Source: Streptomyces sp. AM 2-1-1
GTDB lineage: Bacteria > Actinomycetota > Actinomycetes > Streptomycetales > Streptomycetaceae
Direction of reading: 5' to 3'
Length of the DNA stretch: 64,000 nucleotides
Assembly: GCF_029167645.1 (NCBI RefSeq)
Contig: NZ_CP119147.1
Location: 4,730,501 to 4,794,500 of the forward strand
In this document: positions 1-9,133 of the stretch, piece after piece
Numbering within the stretch: position 1 is the stretch's first letter
How the letters are laid out: every line of letters begins with the position of its first letter
Notes under the pieces: model-generated
What the model saw: only the letters and a program-made list of their open reading frames with translations
What the model was told of the DNA's origin: nothing
Database searches by the model: none
Translations under genes and position numbers: made by a program

Positions 1-281
1 CCTCGCACTCGTCCCAGAGAGGACGGTGCGACGCGGGCCGCGCCCCGTGGCAGAGCCGTCCGTCGACTTGGTAACCCAGCGTAGTCGGAGATCGAACGTC
101 CGCCGGGGTCCGCCTTGTGACTTCAGTCGATCGAGTGAACACCCCGAGACCTTTGACGGGCATGTGTTGCAGCGGGATGAAATCCGCAGCCCAGGGCGTT
201 GGTGCGTTGCGGAAGATCAGTGGGAACGAGCCACGCGAGCACACGTGTCGCAGGCGACGGCAGGGCGATCAGGAGGCATCG

Positions 282-3200
282 GTGGCGGGCGCGGAACACC
301 AGGGAGCGGCACCACGGGATCCGCGGAGGCCCGGGAAGGCGAACGGTGCGAAGCCGAACGGTGCGAAGCCGAACGGTGCGAAGCCGAACGGTGCGAAGCC
401 GAACGGTGCGAATCCGGCCGGCCCCGGGGCGCCCGGCCCCGAAGCACCGGCCCCGGGCACGTCCGGCCCGCAGGCGTCCGGCCCGCAGGCGTCCGGCCGG
501 AAGGCCTCCGGTCCGGGCTCGTCCGCCCCGGGACCCCGCGGACGGGCGCCCCAGGGATGGGCCCGGCGGCTGACCGGCTACGCGTGGCGCTACCGCCGTG
601 ACGTTATCCTCGCCCTCGGTTCCTCCCTCGCCGGGATGGGCGTGATGGCCCTCGTCCCGCTGATCACCAAGGTGATCATCGACGACGTCGTCACCACGCA
701 CACCCGCTCGCTCGCCGTCTGGACCGGCCTGCTGATAGGGGCGGCGGTGGTCATCTACGTCACCGCGTTCGTCCGCCGCTACTACGGCGGCCGGCTCGCC
801 CTCGACGTCCAGCACGACCTGCGCACCGAGATGTACGCGACCATCACCAAGCTCGACGGCAGACGTCAGGACGAGCTCTCCACCGGACAGGTCGTCGGGC
901 GCGCCACCAGCGACCTCCAGCTCATCCAGAGCCTGCTCTTCATGCTCCCGATGACCATCGGGAACCTCCTGCTCTTCCTCGTCTCCCTGGTGATCATGGC
1001 GTGGCTCTCCCCGCTGCTGACCCTGGTCGCGGTCGCCGTCGCCCCCGCGATCTGGTTCATCGCCCGCCGCTCCCGTACCCGCCTCTTCCCGGCCACCTGG
1101 TACGCCCAGAGCCAGGCGGCGGCGGTCGCGGGCGTGGTCGACGGCGCCGTCTCCGGAGTCCGGGTCGTCAAGGGCTTCGGCCAGGAGGAGCAGGAGACCG
1201 GGAAGCTCCGCGAGGTGGGCCGCCGGCTCTTCGCCGGCCGGATGCGCACCATCCGGCTCAACGCCCGCTACACCCCGGCGCTCCAGGCGGTGCCCGCGCT
1301 CGGCCAGGTCGCGATGCTGGCGCTCGGCGGCTGGCTGGCGACCCGGGGCCAGATCACCCTCGGGACCTTCGTCGCGTTCTCCTCGTACCTCGCGCAGCTC
1401 GTCGGGCCGGTCCGGATGCTCGCCGTGGTCCTCACCGTGGGCCAGCAGGCCCGTGCCGGGGTGGACCGGGTGCTGGAGCTGATCGACACCGAGCCGACCT
1501 TCGCCGACGGCACGAAGGAGCTGCCGGCCGACGCCCCCGCCGGTGTCGAGTTCGACGACGTGAGCTTCGGTTACGGCACGCCCCCGGGCGCCCCCGGCGC
1601 GGATCCCGGCATCGGCGCGGACACCGGCGACGGCGAGGAGTCCGCCTACCGTCCCGTGCTCGACGGGTTCTCCCTCTCCATCGCCCCGGGCGAGACCGTC
1701 GCGCTGGTCGGCGCGTCCGGCAGCGGCAAGTCCACCGTCTCCCTGCTGCTGCCGCGCTTCTACGACGTGACGCGCGGCGCCGTCCTGGTCGGCGGGCACG
1801 ACGTCCGCGAGCTGACCCTCGGCTCGCTGCGCGCCGCCATCGGGCTCGTCCCCGAGGACAGCTTCCTCTTCTCCGAGAGCGTGGGCGCCAACATCGCCTA
1901 CGGGCGCCCCGACGCCACCCAGGAGGAGATCGAGGCCGCCGCCCGCGCCGCCCGGGCCGACCGGTTCATCGCCGACCTTCCGAAGGGGTACGACACCAAG
2001 GTCGGCGAGCACGGCCTCACCCTCTCCGGCGGGCAGCGCCAGCGCGTCGCGCTCGCCCGCGCGATCCTCACGGATCCCCGCCTCCTCGTCCTCGACGACG
2101 CCACCTCGGCGGTCGACGCCCGTGTCGAGCACGAGATCCACGAGACGCTCCGGCAGGTCATGGCGGGCCGCACCACCCTGCTCATCGCACACCGCCGGTC
2201 CACCCTCGGCCTCGCCGACCGCATCGCCGTCCTCGACGGCGGACGCCTCTCCGACATCGGCACCCACGAGGAGCTGCAGCGGCGCTCCGCGCTCTACCGG
2301 CGCCTGCTGACCGACCCGGACGAGCTGGGCGGCACCTCGCCCGGCCACCAGCCGGCGCCCGCCGTCCCGCCGCTGGAGGACGACCGCACGCTCCAGGAGG
2401 AGATGGAGGCGGAGTTCGACGCCGAACGCGGCATCACGCCCGCCCTCTGGATCCGCAAGGACCAGGGGCGCGACCGGGCGATCGCCGGGATGCCCGCCAC
2501 CCCGGAGCTGCTCGCCCAGGTGGAGGCGCTGCCGCCCGCCACGGACCTCCCGGAGATCGACGAGGAGGGCGCCGTCCGGCCCGAGGACTCCTACGGACTG
2601 CGCCGGCTGCTGCGCGGCTTCGGGGCGGTGCTGCTGGTCAGCCTCGGGCTGGTCGCGGTGGACGCCGGGATGGGGCTCCTGCTGCCCGTACTGATCCGGC
2701 ACGGCATCGACGAGGGCGTCACCCGGATGTCGACCGGGGCGATCTGGACGGCCTCGCTCCTCGGGCTGGCCGCCGTCGTCGTGCAGTGGGCCGCGCAGAT
2801 CGGAGAGACCCGCAAGACCGGGCGCACCGGTGAGCGGGTGCTCTACTCGCTGCGGCTCAAGATCTTCTCCCAGCTCCAGCGGCTCGGCCTCGACTACTAC
2901 GAGCGCGAGCTGACCGGCCGGATCATGACCAGGATGACGACCGACGTCGACGCGCTCTCCTCGTTCCTGCAGACCGGTCTGGTCACCGCGTTCGTCTCCG
3001 TCGTCACCTTCTTCGGGATCATGGCGGCGCTGCTGATCCTGGACGTGCAGCTGGCCCTCGTCGTCTTCGCCACCCTGCCGCTGCTGATCGCCGGGACCTT
3101 CGTCTTCCGCCGCAAGAGTGTGGCCGCCTACCAGCTCGCCCGTGAGCGCATCGGCGCGGTCAACGCCGATCTCCAGGAGTCCGTCTCCGGCCTGCGGATC

Positions 3201-4319
3201 GTGCAGGCGTTCAACCGCCAGCGGGACGGCGCGGCGCGGTTCGCGGAGCGCAGCACCCACTACCGGCAGGCCCGGGTGCGGGGACAGTGGCTCATCTCCG
3301 TCTACTTCCCCTTCGTGCAGCTGCTCTCCTCCGTCGCCTCGGCCGCCGTGCTGATCGTGGGTGCCGGCCGGGTGGACGACGGCACCCTGATGGTCGGTGC
3401 GCTCGTCGCCTACCTCCTCTACATCGACCTGTTCTTCGCCCCCGTGCAGCAGCTCTCCCAGGTCTTCGACGGCTACCAGCAGGCCACCGTCTCCCTCGGC
3501 CGCATCCAGGAGCTGCTGCGGGAACCCACCTCCACCGCCGATCCGGACGCGCCGGTGGAGCTCTCCGAGCTGCGCGGCGACATCGCGTTCGAGAACGTCT
3601 CCTTCGCCTACGGGGACGAGGAGGAGGCACTGACCGGAGTCGACCTGCGCATCCCGGCCGGGCAGACCGTGGCGTTCGTCGGTGAGACCGGCGCGGGGAA
3701 GTCGACGCTGGTCAAGCTGGTCGCCCGGTTCTACGACCCGACGTCCGGCAAAGTCACCGCGGACGGCACCGATCTGCGCCTGCTCGACATGACGGCCTAC
3801 CGGCACCACCTCGGAGTCGTACCGCAGGAGTCGTACCTCTTCCCCGGCACGGTCCGCGACGCCATCGCGTACGGCGTTCCGGACGCCTCCGACGCCCGGG
3901 TGGAGGCGGCGGCCCGCGCGGTCGGCGCGCACGACATGATCGCCACGCTGGACGGCGGGTACCTCCACGAGGTCGCCGAGCGGGGCCGCAACCTCTCCGC
4001 CGGGCAGCGCCAGCTCATCGCGCTCGCCCGTGCCGAACTGGTCGACCCCGACGTGCTGCTCCTCGACGAGGCGACCGCCTCCCTGGACCTCGCCAGCGAG
4101 GCCCTCGTCAACCAGGCCACCGACCGGCTCACCGGCCGCCGCACCACGCTCGTCGTCGCGCACCGGCTGACCACGGCCGCGCGCGCGGACCGGGTCGTGG
4201 TGATGGAGCACGGCCGGGTGGTGGAGGACGGTTCGCACGACGAACTCCTCGCCCTGGAGGGCCCGTACGCCCGGCTGTGGCGCACCTTCATAGGGGAGGA
4301 CGAGCCCGCGGCGGTCTGA
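282..4319 (+). CDS. Fused heterodimer-type ABC exporter (TM-NBD-TM-NBD)
   Basis: The product is a roughly 1345-residue ABC exporter with two membrane-domain/ATPase halves in one chain, probably extruding a hydrophobic substrate or drug. I chose GTG 282 because a perfect AGGAGG lies at 271-276; upstream ATGs lack one. NBD1 has Walker A GASGSGKST (about residue 477), signature LSGGQ and Walker B ending LLVLDDA, so Asp replaces the catalytic Glu. NBD2 has GETGAGKST (about 1133), the deviant signature LSAGQ and a normal LLLLDEA. NBD1 Walker motifs plus the NBD2 signature form one composite site, so one site is degenerate, as in TM287/288- or TmrAB-type exporters (family knowledge). Both H-loop histidines (IAHR, VAHR) are present. 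The N-terminus carries five NGAKP repeats then a Gly/Pro/Ala-rich stretch. Substrate unknown. Confidence 0.93.
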   Translation: MAGAEHQGAAPRDPRRPGKANGAKPNGAKPNGAKPNGAKPNGANPAGPGAPGPEAPAPGTSGPQASGPQASGRKASGPGSSAPGPRGRAPQGWARRLTGYAWRYRRDVILALGSSLAGMGVMALVPLITKVIIDDVVTTHTRSLAVWTGLLIGAAVVIYVTAFVRRYYGGRLALDVQHDLRTEMYATITKLDGRRQDELSTGQVVGRATSDLQLIQSLLFMLPMTIGNLLLFLVSLVIMAWLSPLLTLVAVAVAPAIWFIARRSRTRLFPATWYAQSQAAAVAGVVDGAVSGVRVVKGFGQEEQETGKLREVGRRLFAGRMRTIRLNARYTPALQAVPALGQVAMLALGGWLATRGQITLGTFVAFSSYLAQLVGPVRMLAVVLTVGQQARAGVDRVLELIDTEPTFADGTKELPADAPAGVEFDDVSFGYGTPPGAPGADPGIGADTGDGEESAYRPVLDGFSLSIAPGETVALVGASGSGKSTVSLLLPRFYDVTRGAVLVGGHDVRELTLGSLRAAIGLVPEDSFLFSESVGANIAYGRPDATQEEIEAAARAARADRFIADLPKGYDTKVGEHGLTLSGGQRQRVALARAILTDPRLLVLDDATSAVDARVEHEIHETLRQVMAGRTTLLIAHRRSTLGLADRIAVLDGGRLSDIGTHEELQRRSALYRRLLTDPDELGGTSPGHQPAPAVPPLEDDRTLQEEMEAEFDAERGITPALWIRKDQGRDRAIAGMPATPELLAQVEALPPATDLPEIDEEGAVRPEDSYGLRRLLRGFGAVLLVSLGLVAVDAGMGLLLPVLIRHGIDEGVTRMSTGAIWTASLLGLAAVVVQWAAQIGETRKTGRTGERVLYSLRLKIFSQLQRLGLDYYERELTGRIMTRMTTDVDALSSFLQTGLVTAFVSVVTFFGIMAALLILDVQLALVVFATLPLLIAGTFVFRRKSVAAYQLARERIGAVNADLQESVSGLRIVQAFNRQRDGAARFAERSTHYRQARVRGQWLISVYFPFVQLLSSVASAAVLIVGAGRVDDGTLMVGALVAYLLYIDLFFAPVQQLSQVFDGYQQATVSLGRIQELLREPTSTADPDAPVELSELRGDIAFENVSFAYGDEEEALTGVDLRIPAGQTVAFVGETGAGKSTLVKLVARFYDPTSGKVTADGTDLRLLDMTAYRHHLGVVPQESYLFPGTVRDAIAYGVPDASDARVEAAARAVGAHDMIATLDGGYLHEVAERGRNLSAGQRQLIALARAELVDPDVLLLDEATASLDLASEALVNQATDRLTGRRTTLVVAHRLTTAARADRVVVMEHGRVVEDGSHDELLALEGPYARLWRTFIGEDEPAAV
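342..416 (+). repeat. 15-bp in-frame tandem repeat, 5 copies
   Basis: Five head-to-tail copies of a 15-bp unit (AACGGTGCGAAGCCG) encode NGAKP five times, the last as NGANP. They lie in the unstructured cytosolic N-terminus of the ABC exporter, just after the start codon. Copy number could change without a frameshift. Confidence 0.95.
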
Positions 4320-4327
4320 GTACCCCT

Positions 4328-4360
4328 CCCCCGGCGCGGCCCGCGCGCCGCGCCCGGGGG
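4328..4360 (+). terminator. GC-rich hairpin after ABC exporter
   Basis: CCCCCGG-CGCGG pairs with CCGCGCCCGGGGG with one bulge, nine bases after the exporter stop codon. There is no U-tract, which is usual for Streptomyces. The hairpin also separates the exporter from the following peptidase gene. Confidence 0.6.
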
Positions 4361-4434
4361 ACAACCGGGTCTGGCGTGACGCGTGTTGATCCCGCTAGGT
4401 TCACGGCCAACGTCGTGAACCCAGGGGAGTGTGT

Positions 4435-5916
4435 ATGCGCAAGACGCTCAGAGGTGCTCTGTCGCTCGCGTTGCTGATCGGCACGGTCGGTGCGACAGGC
4501 GTCTCGGCCGGTGCGGCCACCGCCGCGCAGCCGGCCGCGGAACAGGCGGTCACCCCGCTCGCCGCCGACAGCGCGGACAGCGCCGACATCAAGGACCGCA
4601 TCCTCGCGATACCGGGGATGAGCCTGATCGAGGAGAAGCCGGTCACCGGCTACCGCTACTTCGTCCTCAACTACACGCAGCCGATCGACCACCGCCACCC
4701 GTCCCGGGGGACCTTCCAGCAGCGGATCACCCTGCTGCACAAGGACACCTCGCGGCCCACGGTCTTCTACACCAGCGGGTACAACGTCTCCACCTCGGCG
4801 AGCCGCAGCGAACCGACCCGGATCGTCGACGGCAACCAGGTCTCGCTGGAGTACCGCTTCTTCACGCCCTCGCGCCCCCAGCCCGCCGACTGGTCGAAGC
4901 TCGACATCTGGCAGGCCGCCAGTGACCAGCACCGGGTGTTCACCGCGCTGAAGAAGATCTACGACCGGAAGTGGCTGGCGACCGGCGGCTCCAAGGGCGG
5001 CATGACCGCCACCTACTTCGAGCGCTACTACCCGAAGGACATGGACGCCGTCGTCGCCTACGTCGCGCCGAACGACGTGGTGAACGACGAGGACTCGGCG
5101 TACGACCGCTTCTTCCGGACGGTCGGTACGAAGGAGTGCCGCGACAAGCTGAGCGCCGTCCAGCGCGAGGCACTGATCCGGCGTGCGCCCCTGGAGGAGA
5201 AGTACGCGGCGTACGCGGCGGAGAACGGCTACACCTTCACCACCGTGGGCACCCTGGACAAGGCGTACGAAGCCGTCGTCATGGACTACGTCTGGGCCTT
5301 CTGGCAGTACAGCAAGGTCGCCGACTGCGCGGCCCTGCCGGCCGACGCCACGACCGCCACCGACCAGGAGATCTGGGACTCGGTCGACGGGATCTCCGGC
5401 TTCTCCGCCTACGCCGACCAGGGGCTCTCCACCTACACGCCGTACTACTACCAGGCAGGCACCCAGCTCGGCTCGCCCGACATCGAGCAGCCGTGGCTCG
5501 GCACGCTGAGCCGTTACGGCTACCAGCCGCCGCGCAACTTCGTGCCGCGTTCCATCCCCATGACCTTCCAGCGGGGCGTCATGCGGGACGTGGACTCCTG
5601 GGTCACCCACCACGCCACCCGGATGATGTACGTCTACGGACAGAACGACCCGTGGGGCGCCGAGCGGTTCGGCCCCGGCAGGGGCTCCCGCGACAGCTAC
5701 GTCTACACCGCGCCCGGTGCCAACCACGGCGCCAACGTGGCGGGTCTGGTGGCCGACGAGAGCGCGGAGGCCACCGCGACCATCCTGCGCTGGGCGGGCG
5801 TCACCCCGGCGGCCGTGGTCGCCGACCCGGCGAAGGCCGCGCCACTGGCGAGGTACGACACCCGGCTCGACCACCAGGACGCGCAGCTGAACCGGCAGCG
5901 CACCCTGCACCCCTGA
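4435..5916 (+). CDS. Secreted S37-family (PS-10) tripeptidyl aminopeptidase-like protein
   Basis: This is a 493-residue exported serine peptidase resembling the Streptomyces PS-10/S37 prolyl tri/tetrapeptidyl aminopeptidases, which trim short peptides from N-termini outside the cell. The start at ATG 4435 follows AGGGGAG at 4423-4429; an in-frame GTG six bases earlier would disrupt that spacing. Residues 1 to about 30 form a Sec signal (basic MRK, hydrophobic core, AxA-like end). The nucleophile is probably Ser186 in TGGSKGG, within an alpha/beta-hydrolase elbow. The acid probably lies near GQNDPWG, and His431 in ANHGAN completes a plausible triad. The gene has its own upstream region with a TAGGTT-like -10 at 4396-4401, and a strong hairpin follows it. 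Confidence 0.87.
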   Translation: MRKTLRGALSLALLIGTVGATGVSAGAATAAQPAAEQAVTPLAADSADSADIKDRILAIPGMSLIEEKPVTGYRYFVLNYTQPIDHRHPSRGTFQQRITLLHKDTSRPTVFYTSGYNVSTSASRSEPTRIVDGNQVSLEYRFFTPSRPQPADWSKLDIWQAASDQHRVFTALKKIYDRKWLATGGSKGGMTATYFERYYPKDMDAVVAYVAPNDVVNDEDSAYDRFFRTVGTKECRDKLSAVQREALIRRAPLEEKYAAYAAENGYTFTTVGTLDKAYEAVVMDYVWAFWQYSKVADCAALPADATTATDQEIWDSVDGISGFSAYADQGLSTYTPYYYQAGTQLGSPDIEQPWLGTLSRYGYQPPRNFVPRSIPMTFQRGVMRDVDSWVTHHATRMMYVYGQNDPWGAERFGPGRGSRDSYVYTAPGANHGANVAGLVADESAEATATILRWAGVTPAAVVADPAKAAPLARYDTRLDHQDAQLNRQRTLHP

Positions 5917-5929
5917 CCGGCCCGGAAAC

Positions 5930-5976
5930 CGCGACCGGCGCGCGCCCGCTTCCACAGCGGGCGCGCGCCGGTCGCG
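5930..5976. terminator. Bidirectional hairpin between convergent genes
   Basis: A perfect 21-bp stem (arms 5930-5950 and 5956-5976) encloses the 5-nt loop TCCAC. It is centred between the S37 peptidase stop (5916) and the GH3 stop (6009) and can terminate transcription from both sides. Confidence 0.85.
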
Positions 5977-6008
5977 TTCTCGGGACGATCCGGACGTGCG
6001 GGACGGAT

Positions 6009-7871
6009 TCAGTAGGACAGGCCGTACCCCACCGGGTACAGCACCTGCGAGGGGTCGTCCGCGCGCTGCACCGGGACGGGCAGCCGCCCGCCCGGCTCGG
6101 CGTGGCCCGCGATCACCCGTGCGGCGGCGCGCAGTTCGACATCGGTCCAGGAGTACGCCGCGAGGCTCGCCGCGTACCCCGTTCCGGCCAGTCGCGCGAT
6201 GTCGTACGGGTTGCGGATGGCGACCGTGACGACCGGGACCCCGGTCGCGGCCAGCGCGCTCACCAGGGTGCGCTGCGAGCCGGTCGCCGTCACGTTGTAC
6301 GTGCCGACCACGACCGCGTCCTTGCCGGCCGCCGCCGCCACCGCTTCGGCGATCTTCGCCTGGGTCGGCGCCGTACCGGTGGACAGGGCCGTCGCCGTGT
6401 GGCCCAGCGCGGTGAACTCCGCGGCCAGCGTGGTGGTCGGCGGACCCGTCGTACCGGACGGGGAGGCCGGGTCCGCGCCCACCACCAGGAGGTTCCTGTG
6501 GCTGCGCCGGGAGAGCGGCAGCAGCCCGGTGGGGTTGGCGAGCAGGGTGGTGGTGTGTTCGGCGATCCGGTCGGCGGCGGCGAGATGGGCCCGGGTGCCT
6601 ACGACCCTGTCCACCTGCGAGTCCTTGACGAACGGATCCCGGAAGAGGCCGAGTTTCGCCTTCAGCCGCAGAATGCGCAGAACCGATTCCTCAATGCGGG
6701 CCTCGGTGAGTTCGCCCGAGCGCACGGCGGTGAGCACGGCGTTCCACGCGACGTCGAGGCCGGGCGGGTTCAGCAGCTGGTCCACACCCGCCTTCAGCGC
6801 CAGCACGGGGACGCGCTCGTCGCCGTACTTGGTGCGCACGCCCTCCATGCCCAGCGCGTCCGTCACCACCACCCCGTCGTAGCCCAACTCCTCGCGCAGG
6901 ATGCCGGTGAGGATCGGCCGGGAGAGGGTCGCCGGATCCTCCGACGGGTCGAGCGCCGGGACCACGATGTGCGCCGTCATGATCGAGTCGATGCCCGCCG
7001 CGATCGCCGCCCGGAACGGCGGGGCGTCCAGCTCGGACCACTGCTCGCGGGTGTGGGTGATGACGGGCAGCCCGGTGTGACTGTCGGTACTGGTGTCACC
7101 GTGGCCCGGGAAGTGCTTGGCCGTCGAGGCGATCCCCGCCCCCTGATACCCCTTCACCTGCGCGGCGACCATCCCCGCCACGGAGCCGGGATCGGAGCCG
7201 AACGACCGCACGCCGATCACCGGGTTGGCCGGATTGACGTTGACGTCGGCGTCGGGCGCGTAGTTCTGGTTGATGCCGAGGGCGGCCAGTTCGGCGCCCG
7301 CGATCTGACCGGCCCGGCGGGCGTCGGCCCGCGAGCCACCCGCGCCCAGCGCCATCGCGCCCGGCAGCAGGGTGGCCGGTTCGCCGACGCGGCAGACGAT
7401 GCCGTGCTCCTGGTCGGTGGAGACCAACAGCGGCACCTTGGAGGGCCCGGCGAGCCCGGCCCGCTGGATGCCGTTGGAGAGCGCGGCGATCTGGTGCGGG
7501 TCGCGGGTGTTGTGCGCCCAGGCGAAGTAGATGATGCCGCCGACGTGGTACTTCGCGATCATCTCGGCGGCGGTACGGACCCCGATCTCGGCGAGGTTGG
7601 CGTCGATGTCCGCCTGGTCCGGCGCGGTGGCGGAGTGTCCGTACACCCGCATCACGAAGAGCTGGCCGACCTTCTCCTCGAGGCTCATCCCGGCGACGAT
7701 CCGCCGGAGCCGTTCCACGGGGACGCCCCGGGAGTCCGTCGACGGGGAGGCGGGTGAGCCCGTCCGGTCCGCCGCGGCGGCGCCCGGGACGGTGACCGTG
7801 CCGGTGGCCGCGGCCGCCGCGGTGGCCGCCGCAGCGGCGAGGAGGGTGCGTCTGGAGGTGCGGTGGTGCAC
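6009..7871 (-). CDS. Tat-exported GH3 beta-N-acetylhexosaminidase-like protein
   Basis: This 620-residue glycoside hydrolase family 3 enzyme is of the NagZ-like type. It carries the KHFPGHGDTSTDSH segment (about residue 250), whose Asp-His pair acts as general acid/base in beta-N-acetylglucosaminidases, and a probable nucleophile Asp in VVTDALGMEG (about 337). A GH3 C-terminal domain follows. The N-terminus MHHRTSRRTLLAAAAA is a twin-arginine signal, so it probably acts outside the membrane on chitin- or peptidoglycan-derived GlcNAc saccharides. Two near-identical palindromic sites spaced three helical turns lie just upstream and probably control it. It is transcribed alone and converges on the S37 peptidase gene. 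Exact substrate is inferred. Confidence 0.88.
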   Translation of the reverse strand: MHHRTSRRTLLAAAAATAAAAATGTVTVPGAAAADRTGSPASPSTDSRGVPVERLRRIVAGMSLEEKVGQLFVMRVYGHSATAPDQADIDANLAEIGVRTAAEMIAKYHVGGIIYFAWAHNTRDPHQIAALSNGIQRAGLAGPSKVPLLVSTDQEHGIVCRVGEPATLLPGAMALGAGGSRADARRAGQIAGAELAALGINQNYAPDADVNVNPANPVIGVRSFGSDPGSVAGMVAAQVKGYQGAGIASTAKHFPGHGDTSTDSHTGLPVITHTREQWSELDAPPFRAAIAAGIDSIMTAHIVVPALDPSEDPATLSRPILTGILREELGYDGVVVTDALGMEGVRTKYGDERVPVLALKAGVDQLLNPPGLDVAWNAVLTAVRSGELTEARIEESVLRILRLKAKLGLFRDPFVKDSQVDRVVGTRAHLAAADRIAEHTTTLLANPTGLLPLSRRSHRNLLVVGADPASPSGTTGPPTTTLAAEFTALGHTATALSTGTAPTQAKIAEAVAAAAGKDAVVVGTYNVTATGSQRTLVSALAATGVPVVTVAIRNPYDIARLAGTGYAASLAAYSWTDVELRAAARVIAGHAEPGGRLPVPVQRADDPSQVLYPVGYGLSY

Positions 7872-7890
7872 GTGAGCCCCTTCCGGTACT

Positions 7891-7935
7891 GAAAGAAACT
7901 TCCAAGACAGTACGGATATAGGGAAAGTAACTTCC
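7891..7935 (-). promoter_or_regulatory. Twin operator upstream of GH3 gene
   Basis: On the minus strand GGAAGTTTCTTTC (7891-7903) and GGAAGTTACTTTC (7923-7935) are two imperfectly palindromic copies of GRAAGTWWCTTYC. They are 32 bp apart centre to centre, about three helical turns, and lie 20-64 bp upstream of the GH3 start. They look like paired binding sites for a dimeric repressor; an RpiR/MurR- or NagR-type regulator of amino-sugar genes is possible but unproven. Confidence 0.6.
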
Positions 7936-8022
7936 GGTCAAGGGCCCTCGCCCGGCCGCGCCGCCCCGGTGCCGGAGGATTGCGGGCAAACCGGCGCGGC
8001 GCCCCCGCAGCCGCACGCCCGC

Positions 8023-8107
8023 CCGGAGGCCGGGCGCCTCCCGCGGGCCGGGGCCTTTCCGGCGCCTGTCCGGAGGCCGGGCGCCTCCCACGGGCCGGGG
8101 CCTTTCC
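8023..8107. repeat. 38-bp direct repeat, two copies, hairpin-forming
   Basis: Copies at 8023-8060 and 8070-8107 differ at a single base. Each contains AGGCC and GGCCT arms able to fold, and they sit just past the 3' end of the LysR gene (stop at 8126). They may act as a duplicated terminator. Confidence 0.7.
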
Positions 8108-8125
8108 GCGCGCCGCGTCCGGTCG

Positions 8126-9034
8126 TCAGGTCAGACCGATCGCCCGCCCGTGCGCGAGCAGCGCCGCGACCGCCGCCGTGATCGCCGGACGCCGGGCCGC
8201 CCCCGTCCGCCAGAGGGCGTACAGCCTGCGCACCGGTACGGGGTCGAGTCGCACCGCGACCACGCCCTCCGGCAGTGGCCCGCGGCCCAGGCGCGGGATC
8301 ATCGCGACCCCCAGCCCGGCGGAGACGAGGGCGAGCTGGGTGTGGTTCTCCTCCGCCCGGTGCCGGATGTCGGGTTCGTACCCCGCCGCCCGCAGCGTCC
8401 GCAGGAGCCAGTCGTGGCAGACCGTGCCGGGCGGCTGGCAGATCCACCGCTCCCGCGCCAGCTCCTCGCGCAGCACCGCCGTGCGCCCCGCCAGCGGGTG
8501 GCCGCGCGGTACCAGCAGATCGCACCGGTCGTCACCGATCACCGCCTGGTCCAGCCCTTCCGGCGCGGGCAGCGGCGCGATGTCCCAGTCGTGCGCGACC
8601 GCCAGATCGATCACACCCTTCGCCACCAGGTCCACCGACAGATGCGGGTCCACCTCGGTCAGCCGGGCGTCCAGCGTCGGATGGTCGCGGTCCAGGCCGG
8701 AGAGGACGCCCGGCAGCAGGCCGCGTGCGGCGGACGCGAAGGCGCCGATCGACAGGGTGCCCGTCGGCCGGCCCCTGCGCTCCTCCAGCGTCGTCTGTGC
8801 CCGCTCCATGATGGTCAGCAACTCCTGTGCCGTGGCAGCGAGATGAATCGCCTCCTCGGTCAGTGCGATGCCGCGCCCGCGCCGCTCCAGCAGGGTCGTC
8901 CGGGTCTCCCGCTCCAACTTGGTGATCTGCTGGGAGATCGCGGACGGGGTGTACCCGAGCGCCGAGGCGGCTCCGGCGACCGAACCGTGCACCGACACGG
9001 CGTGCAGGGCGCGCAACCGGGCGAGATCGAGCAT
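8126..9034 (-). CDS. LysR-family transcriptional regulator
   Basis: The 302-residue protein has a canonical LysR N-terminal winged HTH (MLDLARLRALHAVSVHGSVA, recognition helix around YTPSAISQQITKLER) followed by a periplasmic-binding-like effector domain from about residue 90. The start at 9034 is preceded by a GGAGG ribosome-binding site. It is transcribed divergently from the EamA transporter gene, with a perfect interrupted palindrome between them. It therefore probably autoregulates and controls that transporter. The effector is unknown. Confidence 0.92.
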   Translation of the reverse strand: MLDLARLRALHAVSVHGSVAGAASALGYTPSAISQQITKLERETRTTLLERRGRGIALTEEAIHLAATAQELLTIMERAQTTLEERRGRPTGTLSIGAFASAARGLLPGVLSGLDRDHPTLDARLTEVDPHLSVDLVAKGVIDLAVAHDWDIAPLPAPEGLDQAVIGDDRCDLLVPRGHPLAGRTAVLREELARERWICQPPGTVCHDWLLRTLRAAGYEPDIRHRAEENHTQLALVSAGLGVAMIPRLGRGPLPEGVVAVRLDPVPVRRLYALWRTGAARRPAITAAVAALLAHGRAIGLT

Positions 9035-9069
9035 CGTGTCCTCCAGGAAAGCGGAACGCGTGAGCGATG

Positions 9070-9087
9070 CTTCATCTCACCATGAAG
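9070..9087. promoter_or_regulatory. Probable LysR operator
   Basis: CTTCAT-N6-ATGAAG is a perfect 6+6 interrupted palindrome in the 99-bp divergent region, 36 bp from the LysR start and 47 bp from the transporter start. Size and position suit a LysR activator/repressor site. Confidence 0.6.
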
Positions 9088-9133
9088 AAAGGCGTGCTGG
9101 TGCTAAAGAGTCGCCACGGGTGATGCTCGGCCC

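Noticed and set aside
1..281. Longer N-terminal start of the ABC exporter at 117 or 162
   Set aside because: These ATGs lack a ribosome-binding site, while GTG 282 has a perfect AGGAGG at the right distance.
123..4364. 1413-codon open frame antisense to the ABC exporter
   Set aside because: Composition is dominated by Gly/Arg/Asp/Glu/Val, as expected for the antisense of GC-rich genes, and no domain is recognisable, whereas the plus strand has full ABC motifs.
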